A stretch of 64,000 nt of DNA from NCBI GenBank assembly GCA_022419385.1, contig JAJUBI010000005.1, forward strand, positions 372,001 to 436,000, read 5' to 3'. The notes under the pieces were generated by a model. That model was not told the DNA's origin. It saw only the letters and a program-made list of their open reading frames with translations, and did no database searches. Below, one piece after another: positions 46,337 to 57,119 of the stretch. Positions within the stretch are counted from its first letter, which is position 1. The number at the start of each line of letters is the position of its first letter. A program made the translations under genes and the position numbers. The DNA comes from Paraconiothyrium sp. Pb-2020 (lineage: Eukaryota > Ascomycota > Dothideomycetes > Pleosporales > Didymosphaeriaceae).

Positions 46337-47196
46337 GAGCACGGGTCAGATTCTTGATGGATACCCCTACCGATCAGATATTTAGAGTCACGACCAGTCC
46401 CGCGGGCAGCCACCAAGCATACCATGATAAGCTGGCTTCAGTCATGCTAGACTCGAAGCATCGTCGCCTTCATACTCCTCTATTTGACTGTGAGTCCCAC
46501 GGTCAACGCCGGACTTCGGCGACATGGGCGGAGCATTGGAGCATGGTCCAGCATGCAGGTGCAGCTTAGAGTCGGACTTCTTCACCATTTCGCCCATGGA
46601 TCTAGCGGGCCCTTGTATTATATCTCCTTGGCTAGGCTAGGCATGAGTTGGTGCTCGTTGACCGGATGTGAAGCGGATAATTGGAACGCATTAGACGAGA
46701 TAAGGCGATACTCTGCAGATAGTGGGCTATGTGCTGGTGGTAATGAGAAGGCTAATCTCGTTGTTGAGTACTGAGTGTTATCGGAGTGATGTCGTTGACT
46801 GTCTACGCATGTACCGCTTCGATGCAGTGGGCGAGGCCATCGCACACTGACCTATCGATCTGCATGCGCTCTGACTACTCCGTGCCTGCTCGCGGTGCAA
46901 TCAAGTCGGGGGTTCGTAGGTATACCCCGCACTTTTTTCCTTTGGCTTCGTCGCTCGCTCCGGATATCGATACCCATGCCCATTCTATACTACCATAGAC
47001 TATCATCTCTAGCTCCCAGCTCCCAGTTTCAACCTCACATATCATATATCATACCCTTTTGACCTCTCAGCTTCATATCCCACAACCCCTCTCCCTCCCC
47101 ACTCCCCTTGAATCAGTCACACCACCCCCCCTTCTCGCCCCTTCGCTCCTCCATTTCCTTTTAAATCACCACTCACACCAAAACATCAATCATAAA
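46337..47196. other. Intergenic region
   Basis: 860 bp between two plus-strand genes. The last 150 bp are strongly C/T-rich (many CCCT and CACC runs), a typical fungal promoter/leader. No gene or RNA was recognised. Confidence 0.4.
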
Positions 47197-48107
47197 ATGC
47201 CACCGGGCATTATATGGGTCTCTTCCCGCATAGCGCACCCTGCTCAGCCCCGTCACGACGTGGAAATCCTTACGCCGGAGAAGTTCTGCGCGTGGTACGA
47301 GGAGACGCATATACAGGAGGTTACGGCGCTGGAGGGTGTGCCGGGGGCGGTGAGGTGGGAGGCTGGTACGTGTGACTCTCAATTTTATCCCTAATTTTGG
47401 GTAAGAGGAGTGGTGAGCAAGGTATAACGAAAGAAGGTGTAACAAGGCTAATTGAAAATTTACAAGACGATCGAGATGTGATTTTGGAATGGTTGGGGTT
47501 TTGCATTACACTACATACAGATTACCGGAGGGGGACAGCGTTTCGCATTCTGCATAGGAAAAGGGAAGAAGCATTTTGATTGACAAAGTGTGCAGTCCAG
47601 CCCCAACCCACGGCAAACGCATGGTCCATCGAAGCGCCATGGCTGACAGTCTACTCCATGCCAGACATCGAATACCGGAATAGCAAGGAGTTCAAAGGAC
47701 TGGACGGCCAATCTGCACCAAAGGAAAGACTTCTACATGAGGTCTTCGAGCAGGCGAGATTTGATACCAGGTTTTACGAACGGATTTCTCAAACTGGGCC
47801 TGAGGCGGGTGGAGAACGGGCAAGATCCCTACTGTCCTGGGCCAGTGATCACGTCGAGGCTGCGGCGTTTCAGGATGTTGAGGGCGTGCGAAGAGTTAGG
47901 GTGTTTAGGGTTGTTGGCGCATCTACGCTGGAGCGGTTTGCGAGGAGGGATGCATTAGTTGAGGGAATTGTGAGAGAGGGACTGGTGTTGGTAGAATTTG
48001 AGCAGGGGGCGGTGGAGAAGATCAGGAGCGTGGTGGAGAGACAGAAGAAAGAGGGTGACGAGGTTGGCTGGTTTGGAGTGAAGAGGATTTACGGAGATGG
48101 GGCATGA
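47197..48107 (+). CDS. Small protein, dimeric alpha/beta-barrel-like (EthD-like), function unknown
   Basis: join(47197..47365,47596..48107), 226 aa. The intron is 230 bp, the longest in the window. The start MPPGIIWVSSRI, then LTPEKFCAWYEETHIQEVTA and GVPGAVRWEA, resembles the opening of small fungal proteins with an EthD/ferredoxin-like fold, where a short strand is followed by a helix carrying W-Y-x-x-x-H. A second similar half begins LTVYSMPDIEYRNSKEFKGL and ends with a charged helix. No catalytic residues can be assigned. The splice junction (GCT G / TC CAG) keeps the frame. The intron contains a 60-codon open frame with stop codons on both sides, so a hidden extra exon is possible but not required. 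Confidence 0.65.
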
Positions 48108-48365
48108 GTGCGTGGGACGAATTTTGTGGCTACTTTAATCAGAATGGTGAAGGGCTATGGTGCTGGTACCGTAACGGTTAACTACTCGGAAGAATTGTTA
48201 TGTATTTATCCAGTGTAATCTGCAAAAGCTAGCATGTCCTCCTTTTTTCTTTTGCGCCTTTGTCGATTTGATGCCCACACAGTTACAACAGCCCGAGAAT
48301 GGCAAGAAGTTTTAGAAGAAGTCATCAACCGGTACCTGCCTTTGAAGTTGAATTGAATCTGAACA

Positions 48366-49012
48366 TCAGACAGCACTCTGCGGCTCAGGCTCCCACGTCG
48401 TAACCCACGCGGCGCCAAAGATAAGCAGCCACATCGCTAGCCACATACCGCCTACCCCACCCTGGCTTTTCCAAACGAAGGCACCGACGAAGATGCCTAT
48501 ATGGATGATGGCCATGCCGAGGAGGAAGATGTCGAAATGCCAGCGACCCTGAAGTATGTTAATGAACGTATTTTGAGGAAGAAACAACGACACCCAGTCT
48601 CAGGAGGGAATCACAAGCTCTCATCACAACCACAATGAGAGAGAATAAAACTCACCACCCGCGCACCCAAAACCCTCCTGTACCCCGTGGCCTCCCCAAT
48701 CTTCGCCAAACACCACGCAATGAACAAAAACCCAAGGACACCCAGGATGATGTCAACGATCAACCAGCCGATATTGAGATGAAGGATGTTCCACACAACG
48801 TTGAAGATACTAGTAGCAGTGCGCAGCCCTAGAATAACGATCATGCATATGCGGCGTGCGAGCACCGCTTTGTCGGACGTGTTGAGACTGAAAGAAGAAA
48901 GGCTGAAGGACCAGCAGCTGCGCATGCCGGGGCAATTGCGATCTTTCCATGTTGTCTCGCGGGGCGGGAGATCCTGGGGGAAGGACGAAGTTGTCGCAGG
49001 TTGGGGGCCCAT
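48366..49012 (-). CDS. Four-span membrane protein of unknown function
   Basis: complement(join(48366..48548,48656..49012)), 179 aa, intron 107 bp, phases agree. Four hydrophobic segments are visible: ICMIVILGLRTATSIFNVVW, IGWLIVDIILGVLGFLFIAW, FDIFLLGMAIIHIGIFVGAF and MWLAMWLLIFGAAWVTTW. The first 45 residues are soluble and contain TTWKDRNCPGM. The 2+2 arrangement resembles MARVEL-type or related small membrane proteins, but no signature is clear enough to name it. The tail is short and acidic (WEPEPQSAV). It is convergent with the gene at 47197-48107. The intron is longer than average here and pyrimidine-rich near its acceptor. Confidence 0.7.
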
Positions 49013-49867
49013 ATTTACTATCGCGGCAATGGAGGTATGAGTCCAGTGTCGTAGTCGACGTGTAGGGCTGTCGCGCTCAGGAAGCGAGGCCTCGCCTTAA
49101 TGTACGTTCGTCGGGCGTTAGGCAGCGAAGGCCAAGCGGGACGCCGTAAATGACAGATCTGAGTGTTTGAGATGCGGTGCGACAAACATGGGTGAAAAAT
49201 GTGGCCTATCAGCGGTAGGCGGCGGCTGAAAGAGGTATGGTGTATAGCCCCATCTTCATTTCGACGCTGGGCGCGCGGATCCTGCAAGTGGCTGTGTTGT
49301 ACTCCGGGGGTACAGAGTGCACTGCGTTACGGGGGTTTGTATCATCCGGTAGACGTCGCCAGATGTGTAGAAATTAACCTTGGAAGAGTACAACATGTCA
49401 TGTGCTAGGCATGTCGAACGTTGCATCTGCTGATTATGTACCCACAGCGCACAATGAAACGGCTATACCTCGTTTGGGGGGTTTTGTTAACGTCGTTTGA
49501 AGTAGGATGGGCTAGTCCATGAAGAGGAAGGACTTCGACGCTACGCAAGTAAGACTAGCGCTGATTGGTGTCAATCGCCATTGCTCAGCCAGTCAGGCAT
49601 AATCCCACAAATCTACCGATACTGGACGAGAACAGGACGAAGCCAGCGCGACTTAATATGTCAGCCTCCGCTGTATCGGTGCATAGGAGACGCCGAGTGC
49701 AAAGTATAAAGCCAAGTGGCGCGGCTCATACTTGTTTAATGTTCAAACTTTTCGGAACGCTTCGGATTCGTGCATATCAAGCGTCTCGCACAGGTAGTTC
49801 AGCCTTACGAGATATACACAGGTCATTCTTCATAACAGAATCGAGTTTATTCTCTTCACGTCACAAC
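49013..49867. other. Divergent intergenic region
   Basis: 855 bp between outward-facing genes. A frame open at 49565-50062 overlaps the first exon of the oxidoreductase gene but is its upstream extension only in part. No other feature was supported. Confidence 0.35.
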
Positions 49868-51035
49868 ATGTCCGGAAACAGAGCTGCTTTCCTACTCGAG
49901 CCGAAAGGACGTTTTGAAGTGCAGGATGCGCCTATAGAGCAGCCAGGACCAGGTGAAGTCCTTGTAAAGGTGTGTTTCGAGAGACACGTGGAGAGTGATC
50001 GTTTTATTTACAACATGCTGACGACGTGCGTAGGTTCATGCTGGAGCATTGCAGCCGGCTGATGAAAAGGTGGCCAAAATGTCGATGATCCCCGTAGAGT
50101 ATCCCACCGTTTTAGGCAGTCCTGTTGGCGGCATCGTACAAGCTCTCGGAGAAGGCGTCATGAAGATAGCAGTTGGAGATCGCATCGTATGCGGTACTAA
50201 GATCTTTACACACAAAAAGCCGAAGTATGGAGGGATGCAGCGGTATACCCTAGTTGATGAGTCTGAGGTCATCGAGGTCAGTACTTAATCAGTGGGCTCG
50301 TACTTGCATCGCATTGACGGTCAGATAATATAGATCGGTGACACCGACTTCACTAAAGTTGTCACACTAGGCTCATACACCCCTCCGAGCAGCCTATTCG
50401 CTACGAACTGCCTCAACATGCATTACCCATCTGTACCAGCTAAACCCCTTCCCGCGGAAGAAGAAGGCAAGAAGATCCTCATCTGGGGCGGATCATCAGC
50501 CATGGGCTCCCTTTGCATTTCATACGCCAAACAAGCTGGCTACACCGTCATCAGCACCAGCTCACCCCACAACTTCGACTTGCTAAAGTCACTCGGAGCA
50601 GACCACATCTTCGACCACAGCGACACCGCAACTGTGGATAAGATCCGTGATCTTTTCCCGATCCACTACTGGCTTGATACTATATCGTTGAAACCGAGCG
50701 TAACCACCATTTTGAAGATTCTGGCTCCGGAAGGCAAGCCCATCACCAAGGCGTACATTCACATGCTCCTGCCAATGGTCATGGCTGGGAACCCAACGCT
50801 GCCCGAAGGCATCACAGCGGGGATGCATCGATTTAGTACTCATGCGCCCGAGAATGCAGAGTGGGCGAATTACTTCCTTTCTCGTGGAGGGTTCATGGAG
50901 AATGGTATCAAGAGTGGGGTTATCAAGGGTGTGCCGCCGCATGTGCTCGGTGGGTTGGAAAAGGTGTCTGAGGGTATTGAGGAGCTGCACACGGGGGTAA
51001 GTGGTAAGAAGATTGTTATCGATCCTTGGGCGTAG
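49868..51035 (+). CDS. Medium-chain dehydrogenase/reductase (zinc-binding oxidoreductase-like)
   Basis: join(49868..49969,50034..50276,50334..51035), 348 aa; introns 64 and 57 bp, phases agree. It is an MDR superfamily protein with a GroES-like N-terminal domain (IEQPGPGEVLVKVHAGALQP, VLGSPVGGIVQALGEGV, VGDRIVCGTKI) and a Rossmann domain (ILIWGGSSAMGSLCISYAKQ, about 155-174; YTVISTSSPHNFDLLKSLGA). The catalytic-zinc Cys/His set of alcohol dehydrogenases is not evident, so it probably acts as an NADPH-dependent quinone or enoyl reductase-type enzyme. This subgroup contains the trans-acting enoyl reductases of fungal polyketide clusters and also many stand-alone members. No polyketide synthase or other cluster gene is in the window, so a secondary-metabolism role is not supported here. 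Confidence 0.88.
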
Positions 51036-51409
51036 CGTGCAAGGTTTGAATAACTTCCGAAACTCATCGTATGTGATTCGTAGGGAATAGCTTTGCGAGA
51101 GTAATGAAAATCGGTCCGAGATCTTGGGAGGCGTCTATTATACTCGACCTGAACAGAATAGCTAATAGATTCCCGTAGCCCAACCCTATACTAAGTCCAA
51201 TCCTACCTAAGTCGAGTAAGATTCAAAAGTCGGTCCAGATTGACGCTTCGAGAGACTTTAGGCGTTTCTTGACGCTGGTTGGCTGATGCCTAGACGGCCA
51301 CCCATTTCGGGTTAGGAGATGCAGAGGAGTCAGGCTGCCACCCAGCAATACATAATCCCACCACCACCATTCTTGTGAGCTCTTGTGTTAACTACGTTTC
51401 GCTCAACGA
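51036..51409. other. Short intergenic region
   Basis: 374 bp between two plus-strand genes. Nothing beyond 3' UTR and promoter sequence is apparent. Confidence 0.35.
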
Positions 51410-52891
51410 ATGGCGGACTCAAATCTCATACTCACCGTGGGTCGTCACACAGCGAATCTCCAGCGTCAATATCTCCCGAATACGAACTGCGAAAATAGCG
51501 ATGGCGCAAACTTTTGCTCATGCCAGCGCAACTTTTCAGACTCTAGGCCATGCATGTTCTACGGGCGCAATGTCGAGCCACTTGCTTTCAATATTGCCAA
51601 AGATCGCATACATTCGCAATCCCAATGTACTTTGCTTTCTGGACTACCAACCGAGGTTCGGGAAATGATCTGGGAGTATGCCCTCACAGACACCACTACT
51701 ATACCAATCGGTGGTACTTTTATGTGGCGCTCATACAAGATGAATGGGAAACCAAAATTACCAGTTTCAGATATTGCTTTCGGGCTGGTCGGGAGCTGCA
51801 AGGCCAGCTATCTCGAGACGTACCGCCTTCCGCTACAGTTAAACTACTACACCGTCTATGATTTCCAAGGCCCTTTCCGTCCGCAATTAGCAAAGCTAGC
51901 TCCTTGGCAAGCTGCATTAATCCAGCGTGTGGATATTAGCCTCCAGCAGATGGCCCTGGAGCAGGGCGAGTTGCGAAATTGGTTAAAGGAGTGGTACGCT
52001 AAAGAGCGGCACGCAGGCGCTTATATAGCACCTCGATTCTTACATGCATGGGACGAAAGATTTGCTAGGAAAGTCGAATCGTTCCCCTTCGACACCCTGA
52101 GCACTTCCATATCCGGGAGGACGAAACCACAGGATGGTGATGAGCTTACGCTACCCATCGCAACGGAGGTTCCAGACGACTACGACGATGTTTTCTACGA
52201 AAAAGGAACATTTGCAACGCACTTTAAGGCTCGAGCGATGATTGCTCGCCCGCTAACACATCTGACCCTACGATTGGCCCACGAGGATTGGTGGCACTGG
52301 GGTGACAACCCGACCGAATCATCTTACCCTGCACACCAGCTATATCTTGATCCAGCAGTCGGCAAAGTTCCCGGTTCTCTGAGTCTTTATGCTTCTGCCA
52401 AGATCATGGAAGAGCTTTCTGCAAAGCGGCGGGCAGGCGAGGATGTACAGGGCCAAGGTACCTGGGGCGCAATCGTGGGACGGCTTCCGGATCTGGTAGA
52501 GCTCCAGCTTGTTCTCGAGACGTTCGATGTCAAAAGCCATCAACTGGAGAAGATTGCAGAATGTGCGAAGACGTGGAAGTTCCCTGTCGAAAACACCGCG
52601 TATGAATTAGTTTGGGATGGGAAGGTCCAAGACGCCAGCTGGGATATAGAGCCGGGCGCATTCGAAAGAAATTATAATGAACCACTGATCGTGGAAGTTG
52701 AAGACGGGGAAGATGAGGATGAGGATGAGGACACGTACTGGAACTTGTTGGATGACGATGGCGCTAGTGCGGACGAAGAACATGGATCTCCTCCACCACC
52801 ACCTCCTCCAAGTTGGAACACACTTTGTACTCGATTTGAAACGAGGGTAGTGAGGTTTACGCGAAAGAGAAGGGACAATAGTGCTCTATGA
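51410..52891 (+). CDS. 2EXR/DUF7730-type protein of unknown function
   Basis: Single exon, 493 aa. The segment LLSGLPTEVREMIWEYALTD (about 75-94) is the F-box-like opening of the large fungal 2EXR group (LP-x-E-I/V-R-x-x-I/M-W), followed by VGSCKASYLETYRLPLQLNY, the usual second half. The rest has a leucine-rich-like scaffold (RPLTHLTLRLAHED, LPDLVELQLVLETFDVKSHQ) in which distances to preceding loops resemble the family. An acidic run (DGEDEDEDEDTYW, about 432-444) and a polyproline run (PPPPPPP, near 462) precede a basic C-terminus. The biochemical role of the family is unknown; an F-box-like adaptor function is often supposed. An in-frame N-terminal extension with several Cys (CENSD.. FCSCQRN) is unusual. 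Confidence 0.75.
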   Translation: MADSNLILTVGRHTANLQRQYLPNTNCENSDGANFCSCQRNFSDSRPCMFYGRNVEPLAFNIAKDRIHSQSQCTLLSGLPTEVREMIWEYALTDTTTIPIGGTFMWRSYKMNGKPKLPVSDIAFGLVGSCKASYLETYRLPLQLNYYTVYDFQGPFRPQLAKLAPWQAALIQRVDISLQQMALEQGELRNWLKEWYAKERHAGAYIAPRFLHAWDERFARKVESFPFDTLSTSISGRTKPQDGDELTLPIATEVPDDYDDVFYEKGTFATHFKARAMIARPLTHLTLRLAHEDWWHWGDNPTESSYPAHQLYLDPAVGKVPGSLSLYASAKIMEELSAKRRAGEDVQGQGTWGAIVGRLPDLVELQLVLETFDVKSHQLEKIAECAKTWKFPVENTAYELVWDGKVQDASWDIEPGAFERNYNEPLIVEVEDGEDEDEDEDTYWNLLDDDGASADEEHGSPPPPPPPSWNTLCTRFETRVVRFTRKRRDNSAL

Positions 52892-53355
52892 CTGTATGCA
52901 AGGCTATTCGCAATACTCCAATTTCAAACAAACTGTCACAAGTCGCGACTCAATTACAGTATTGGTTGATCACATACAGATATAGTCCTTTTGTCGTTTC
53001 TGTTTACGTCCTGAGTGAGTCTGTCTCCACAGTTCCACCTATAATAGGAAGCGATCAAACCTAAACAGGGTAGTGCAACATCATAGGCATCAGCTCGGTG
53101 CAGACCATCGCCGAACCTTCTTCAACGCCCTTCTGCCCTTTTTTCCTGCATAAAATACTCCCGAGCGTACAATTGGCGTTGCGAAGTCAATGTAGGGCGC
53201 GGTCATGTGTTTTGTCGACTGCCTAAGTGCACGTGAGAGTTGCTGCCTTAGCGAGATCCATTACATTTAAACGCGCTTTCATCGCGCATTATGGGAAATC
53301 CATCAAGCATCGAGCGTTCAACCCCTCAGTACAAAGCCTTCCCTATCCTGCATTC
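52892..53355. other. Promoter region of the rvt gene
   Basis: 464 bp. The rvt frame is open upstream to 53227 but lacks an ATG there (it opens at GTG), so this part is taken as leader. GTGCACGTGAG at 53227-53237 contains a CACGTG core. Nothing else was recognised. Confidence 0.4.
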
Positions 53356-56148
53356 ATGAGAGGGCGTGGAAGAGGCCGAGGACGAGGTGGCTTTTCCCAA
53401 TCCACCAGGAATCCAGTCTCTCGAGCTCTTCACCAATCCGCAAGCACCACTATGGCGACTCCAGCGCTTTCGACTCTCCGCCATGTCACGGAGCGCAAAT
53501 TGGGTAAACTTGCGGACCACCACGAAAAGTTCGAAGCCGAGAAGAAATCCATATCGGCGAAAGTTGCATCCGCGCCAGATCATCGGAGCAAAGTCGAAGC
53601 CTTGTTAGACGGCTTCGAACAGCATGGAATTACGGCGAAAGACCCCGAACTCTCGATAGCGAACCTGAAGCGTTTCATTCATCAAGCGGAACATGACCCG
53701 TCCGTCTCTGAAATGCTCCTTTCGGACTGGCAATCGAAGCTCGAACACCAACTTGATTTGACAAGCGTCAAGTACGAGTACGCGGCCTTGTTTGGTAAGT
53801 TGGTCATTGAATGGATTAAGCATCCCAACCCGGCCGCTTCGGCACCTACTACAAATGCCGGAAGCAGCGACTCAGACACAGAGATGAGCGAAAGTTTTGA
53901 CACGATCGGTCGCAAAGAAATGCATGAGCAGCGCAAAGAATGGGAGAGCTATGCATTTACGGAGCGTAAGGTGGATCAAGGGAAGATTCTAGAGTACTTA
54001 GACGAGATCTTTGGGACCACGCTGCAAGCGAAGAAGGTCACTAAGACGCCGCTTCAGAATCTTCGCGACTCTATGAAGCATGTCATGGATTTCAAATCGG
54101 ATTTGCAGTCTGTCATAAAGAAAAACACTCTCTATGATAACGCAACCTCGAAGGGTTCCGGCACTGCATATCGATTCGATGTTGACACACTCAAATCCTG
54201 TATCGAAGGTGTACTCCGGACGGATTTGCTTGCTGGAACCAAACGAGAGTCTCTTTCGGATCTCACCAATCAGCCAGCAGTATTGAGGGAGCTTGTCGAC
54301 GTGTTGAATATGGATCTGGAGGGTCTCGATAAGTGGGAATGGGATCCCTCACCGGTCCGTTTGAACATGCGCAGGCAATTAAACGGCAAGTACAGAGTCT
54401 ACATGGATGAGGAAATTCATCAGGCTATCCTACTGCATTTCATTGGGACAACATGGGCAGTCGCGCTTAAGCAGGCATTTACGACGTTCTATCACTCTGG
54501 AGCCTGGTTACAGTCGCCATATCGGTCCATGAGCAAGAAGGCCCGGGAACGTCGCGAATATTTCGTTCCTCGTGGCGCGTCACACCTGAACGTCCGCAAT
54601 CGCAGACGCGAGAGGTACCAACGGGACTACTTTATGACGCAGTTGCCCGATAGCGAATTCGAAGACCCACCTGACTATAACGCCGAGGACCAGGACGAGA
54701 ATCAATCTTGGTCACGCAGCTCGCCACTGGCAACAAAGCAATCGATGCTACGTCTCGTGACCGCTGAGCTTCTGCTCAACACTAAAGTATACGGTGAATT
54801 CTTGGTCTTGCAATCGGACTTCAAGTGGTTTGGTCCTTCGCTGCCTCATGACACCATCTTTGCGGTGCTAAATTTCTTCGGCGTCCCAGAAAAGTGGCTT
54901 CGCTTTTTCAAGAAGTTCCTCGAAGCGCCTGTGGCCTTTGCGCAGGATGGTCCCGACGCAGAGGCGGTCGAACGGAAATGTGGCATTCCTATGTCACACG
55001 TTTTGAGCGATGCGCTCAGCGAAGCCGTCCTCTTCTGCCTGGACTTTGCCGTCAACAAACGCACCCAGGGTGCCAACATCCACCGTTTCCATGATGACCT
55101 CTGGTTCTGGGGCCAGGAGTCGACGTGCATTCAGGCCTGGAACGCAATTCTAGAGTTCTCGAAGGTTATGGGCCTACAACTAAACGAAGACAAGACCGGA
55201 GCAGCTCTCATTGTTGCAGACGAAGCTGCATCCCGATCTCTCCCAGCTGCTCTGCCAAAAGGTCCCATTAAGTGGGGCTTTCTGAACCTAGATCCTTCGT
55301 CAGGCCGATGGGTCATCGACCGCGTGCAGGTCGACGAGCACATTGAAGAGCTGCGCCGCCAACTAGCAGCATGCCAGAGTGTGATGGCATGGGTGCAGGC
55401 CTGGAACAGCTACGTCAGCCGCTTCTTCTCAACGCACTTCGGGCAGCCAGCGAACTGCTTCGGACGCCAGCACAACGACATGATCATCAAGACGTATGAG
55501 CATATCCAGCGAAGCCTCTTCAAGGACGCAGGTACAGCCAACGTCACGGAATACCTGCGCGGCATGCTCAAGGAGCGCTTCGGCACAGACAACTCAGTCC
55601 CCGACGGCTTCTTCTACTTCCCGTATGAGCTCGGTGGCCTAGGTCTGCGCAACCCGCTCATCAACGCCTTCGCGACATACAGAAAGTCATTCCGTGACTC
55701 GGCGGAGCGTATCGATCGCGCGTTTGAGATGGAAAAGGCCGACTACGACAGATTCAAAGAACGCTGGGAGTCGGGCGAGCATCGCCCCAAGCGCATGAAG
55801 TTTTCTGTACCGAAAGATGAGACTGGGACGGACACTGAGGCGGATGATCCGTTCATGAGCTTCGAGGAGTATACTAGGTACAGAGAGGAGACATCTGTGC
55901 ATCTGCGAAACGCGTATGTGAATTTGCAGGAGTGTCCGCCTGAGGAGAAGGTTGAGACGCTGCCGGCGATACGGGATATGCTGCGCGAGAGGTCGCTAGA
56001 GGAGTCGCCATACTGGTTGTGGATCTACAATTTGTATGTTGGGGATATGAATAGGAGGTTTGGTGGGCTGCAGCTCGGAGAGCGGGATCTGTTGCCTGTG
56101 GGCTTAGTGGATGTGTTAAGAAGCGAGAGAGTGCGCTGGGAGGGTTAG
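53356..56148 (+). CDS. rvt: Domesticated reverse transcriptase (rvt-type cellular gene)
   Basis: Single exon, 930 aa from the ATG at 53356; a second Met at 53452 is an alternative. It begins with an RG-rich stretch (MRGRGRGRGRGGF), then a long charged helical region (about 45-330). The core is a reverse-transcriptase palm: LQSDFKWFG (motif A, D488), CGIPMSHVLSDALSEAVLFC (motif B) and FHDDLWFWG (motif C, D580 and D581), followed by LQLNEDKTG (motif D-like). Large inserts separate the motifs. A long C-terminal domain follows (FFYFPYELGGLGLRNPLINA, SPYWLWIYNLYVGDMNRRFG). This matches the single-copy rvt genes known from fungi and some other lineages, which are not mobile and whose cellular role is unresolved. 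No integrase, endonuclease, RNase H or gag part is present. The frame is intact with normal codon use, unlike the RIP-mutated transposon 350 bp downstream. Confidence 0.88.
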   Translation: MRGRGRGRGRGGFSQSTRNPVSRALHQSASTTMATPALSTLRHVTERKLGKLADHHEKFEAEKKSISAKVASAPDHRSKVEALLDGFEQHGITAKDPELSIANLKRFIHQAEHDPSVSEMLLSDWQSKLEHQLDLTSVKYEYAALFGKLVIEWIKHPNPAASAPTTNAGSSDSDTEMSESFDTIGRKEMHEQRKEWESYAFTERKVDQGKILEYLDEIFGTTLQAKKVTKTPLQNLRDSMKHVMDFKSDLQSVIKKNTLYDNATSKGSGTAYRFDVDTLKSCIEGVLRTDLLAGTKRESLSDLTNQPAVLRELVDVLNMDLEGLDKWEWDPSPVRLNMRRQLNGKYRVYMDEEIHQAILLHFIGTTWAVALKQAFTTFYHSGAWLQSPYRSMSKKARERREYFVPRGASHLNVRNRRRERYQRDYFMTQLPDSEFEDPPDYNAEDQDENQSWSRSSPLATKQSMLRLVTAELLLNTKVYGEFLVLQSDFKWFGPSLPHDTIFAVLNFFGVPEKWLRFFKKFLEAPVAFAQDGPDAEAVERKCGIPMSHVLSDALSEAVLFCLDFAVNKRTQGANIHRFHDDLWFWGQESTCIQAWNAILEFSKVMGLQLNEDKTGAALIVADEAASRSLPAALPKGPIKWGFLNLDPSSGRWVIDRVQVDEHIEELRRQLAACQSVMAWVQAWNSYVSRFFSTHFGQPANCFGRQHNDMIIKTYEHIQRSLFKDAGTANVTEYLRGMLKERFGTDNSVPDGFFYFPYELGGLGLRNPLINAFATYRKSFRDSAERIDRAFEMEKADYDRFKERWESGEHRPKRMKFSVPKDETGTDTEADDPFMSFEEYTRYREETSVHLRNAYVNLQECPPEEKVETLPAIRDMLRERSLEESPYWLWIYNLYVGDMNRRFGGLQLGERDLLPVGLVDVLRSERVRWEG

Positions 56149-56501
56149 ATGGAGTATTGATGGTTGAGCCCTTCTTGTATAGACTATGGTACTCCACTAG
56201 GGCTAGTTTATCTCTTCTTATAATTAAACATACATCCTTAATACAACGGCTATACTAAAAGCTTTTACATTTCATAGCATAGATCTTTATAATTAAGTAA
56301 ATATACTATACTAAATATAATATTAGGTATAGTACTACCCTACTGTTATAATCACAACAGATCGAAACCTAGTAAAGGGGAATAATTATATATAGGATAT
56401 TAGTAATACCTTTGTTACTAACTAGAGGATAGACGCTAGTTGGCAGGGCTAATTAGCTAAGATATTATATAACTAGAATTCTACTAAAAGGGCTAGATAT
56501 T
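56149..56501. other. AT-rich border, RIP-affected
   Basis: The base composition changes abruptly after the rvt stop codon from balanced to very AT-rich, with TA-rich steps and few CA or TG steps. No coding remnant could be identified. The last five bases (56497-56501, ATATT) match those after the right LTR and may be a target-site duplication. Confidence 0.5.
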
Positions 56502-57019
56502 TATTATAAGGGGTTTCCACGTACCTAACCTAGGCCGGCCTTACGGGTATTTAGTAGATAAGAGCGGATAGACAATAAAGGGTATAAGAATATTCTAACC
56601 TTGCTATAGAAGGCAAGGTAATAATTATATAAAAAGACTAATAGATCTTGTATAGAAGATATGCTTTAATTTTAACTATAGAAGATTAACTATAAAGAAT
56701 AGAAAGCACTTAGAGAACTCCCTAGACTTTATACTAGTTATTCTAGTCTTTATTACTACTTAATTCCTTGTTATTGTCCCGCTAAGTCCCTAATATTCTT
56801 AGACTTTATAATGTCCCTAGAATATTCTTATCCTATAGAACATTATTATATATACCTATTATCCTGCTAAGCCTTTACTTCTACTAGATATTATTACGTA
56901 ATATTAGTATTAGGCTTTTCTAATAGGCGTTAAGCCCTAGCCTACTACTGCTATTAATAATTACTCCTACTATATAATTCTTTATACTTATCCTGCAGGT
57001 GTCCTTTGTAATTATAATA
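56502..57019 (-). repeat. 3' LTR of the chromovirus
   Basis: 518 bp, aligned by eye with 63319-63837. It starts TATTATAAGGGG, where TGTTA.. would be expected of an LTR (the G has become A), and ends TTATAATA against TTGTAACA in the other copy. Differences between the copies are nearly all transitions. Both contain the landmark TACCTAACCTAGGCCGGCCT. Confidence 0.85.
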
Positions 57020-57119
57020 TTATCCCCCCCTTTAGGGTTATTATCCTAATACCCTAAGGTTCCTTCTGCAGCGTGGTTTACTGGCGTTAGAGAATCTAGA
57101 ATAGGTATAAAGGTAGGCT

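Noticed and set aside
49868..51035. Polyketide or toxin gene cluster around the MDR oxidoreductase
   Set aside because: The enzyme subgroup is found in such clusters, but no synthase, regulator or other tailoring gene is nearby.
53356..56148. Calling the RT gene telomerase or a group II intron/LINE protein
   Set aside because: The telomerase-specific N-terminal motifs, endonuclease and maturase parts are absent; the FHDD box, long inserts and C-terminal region fit the rvt class better.
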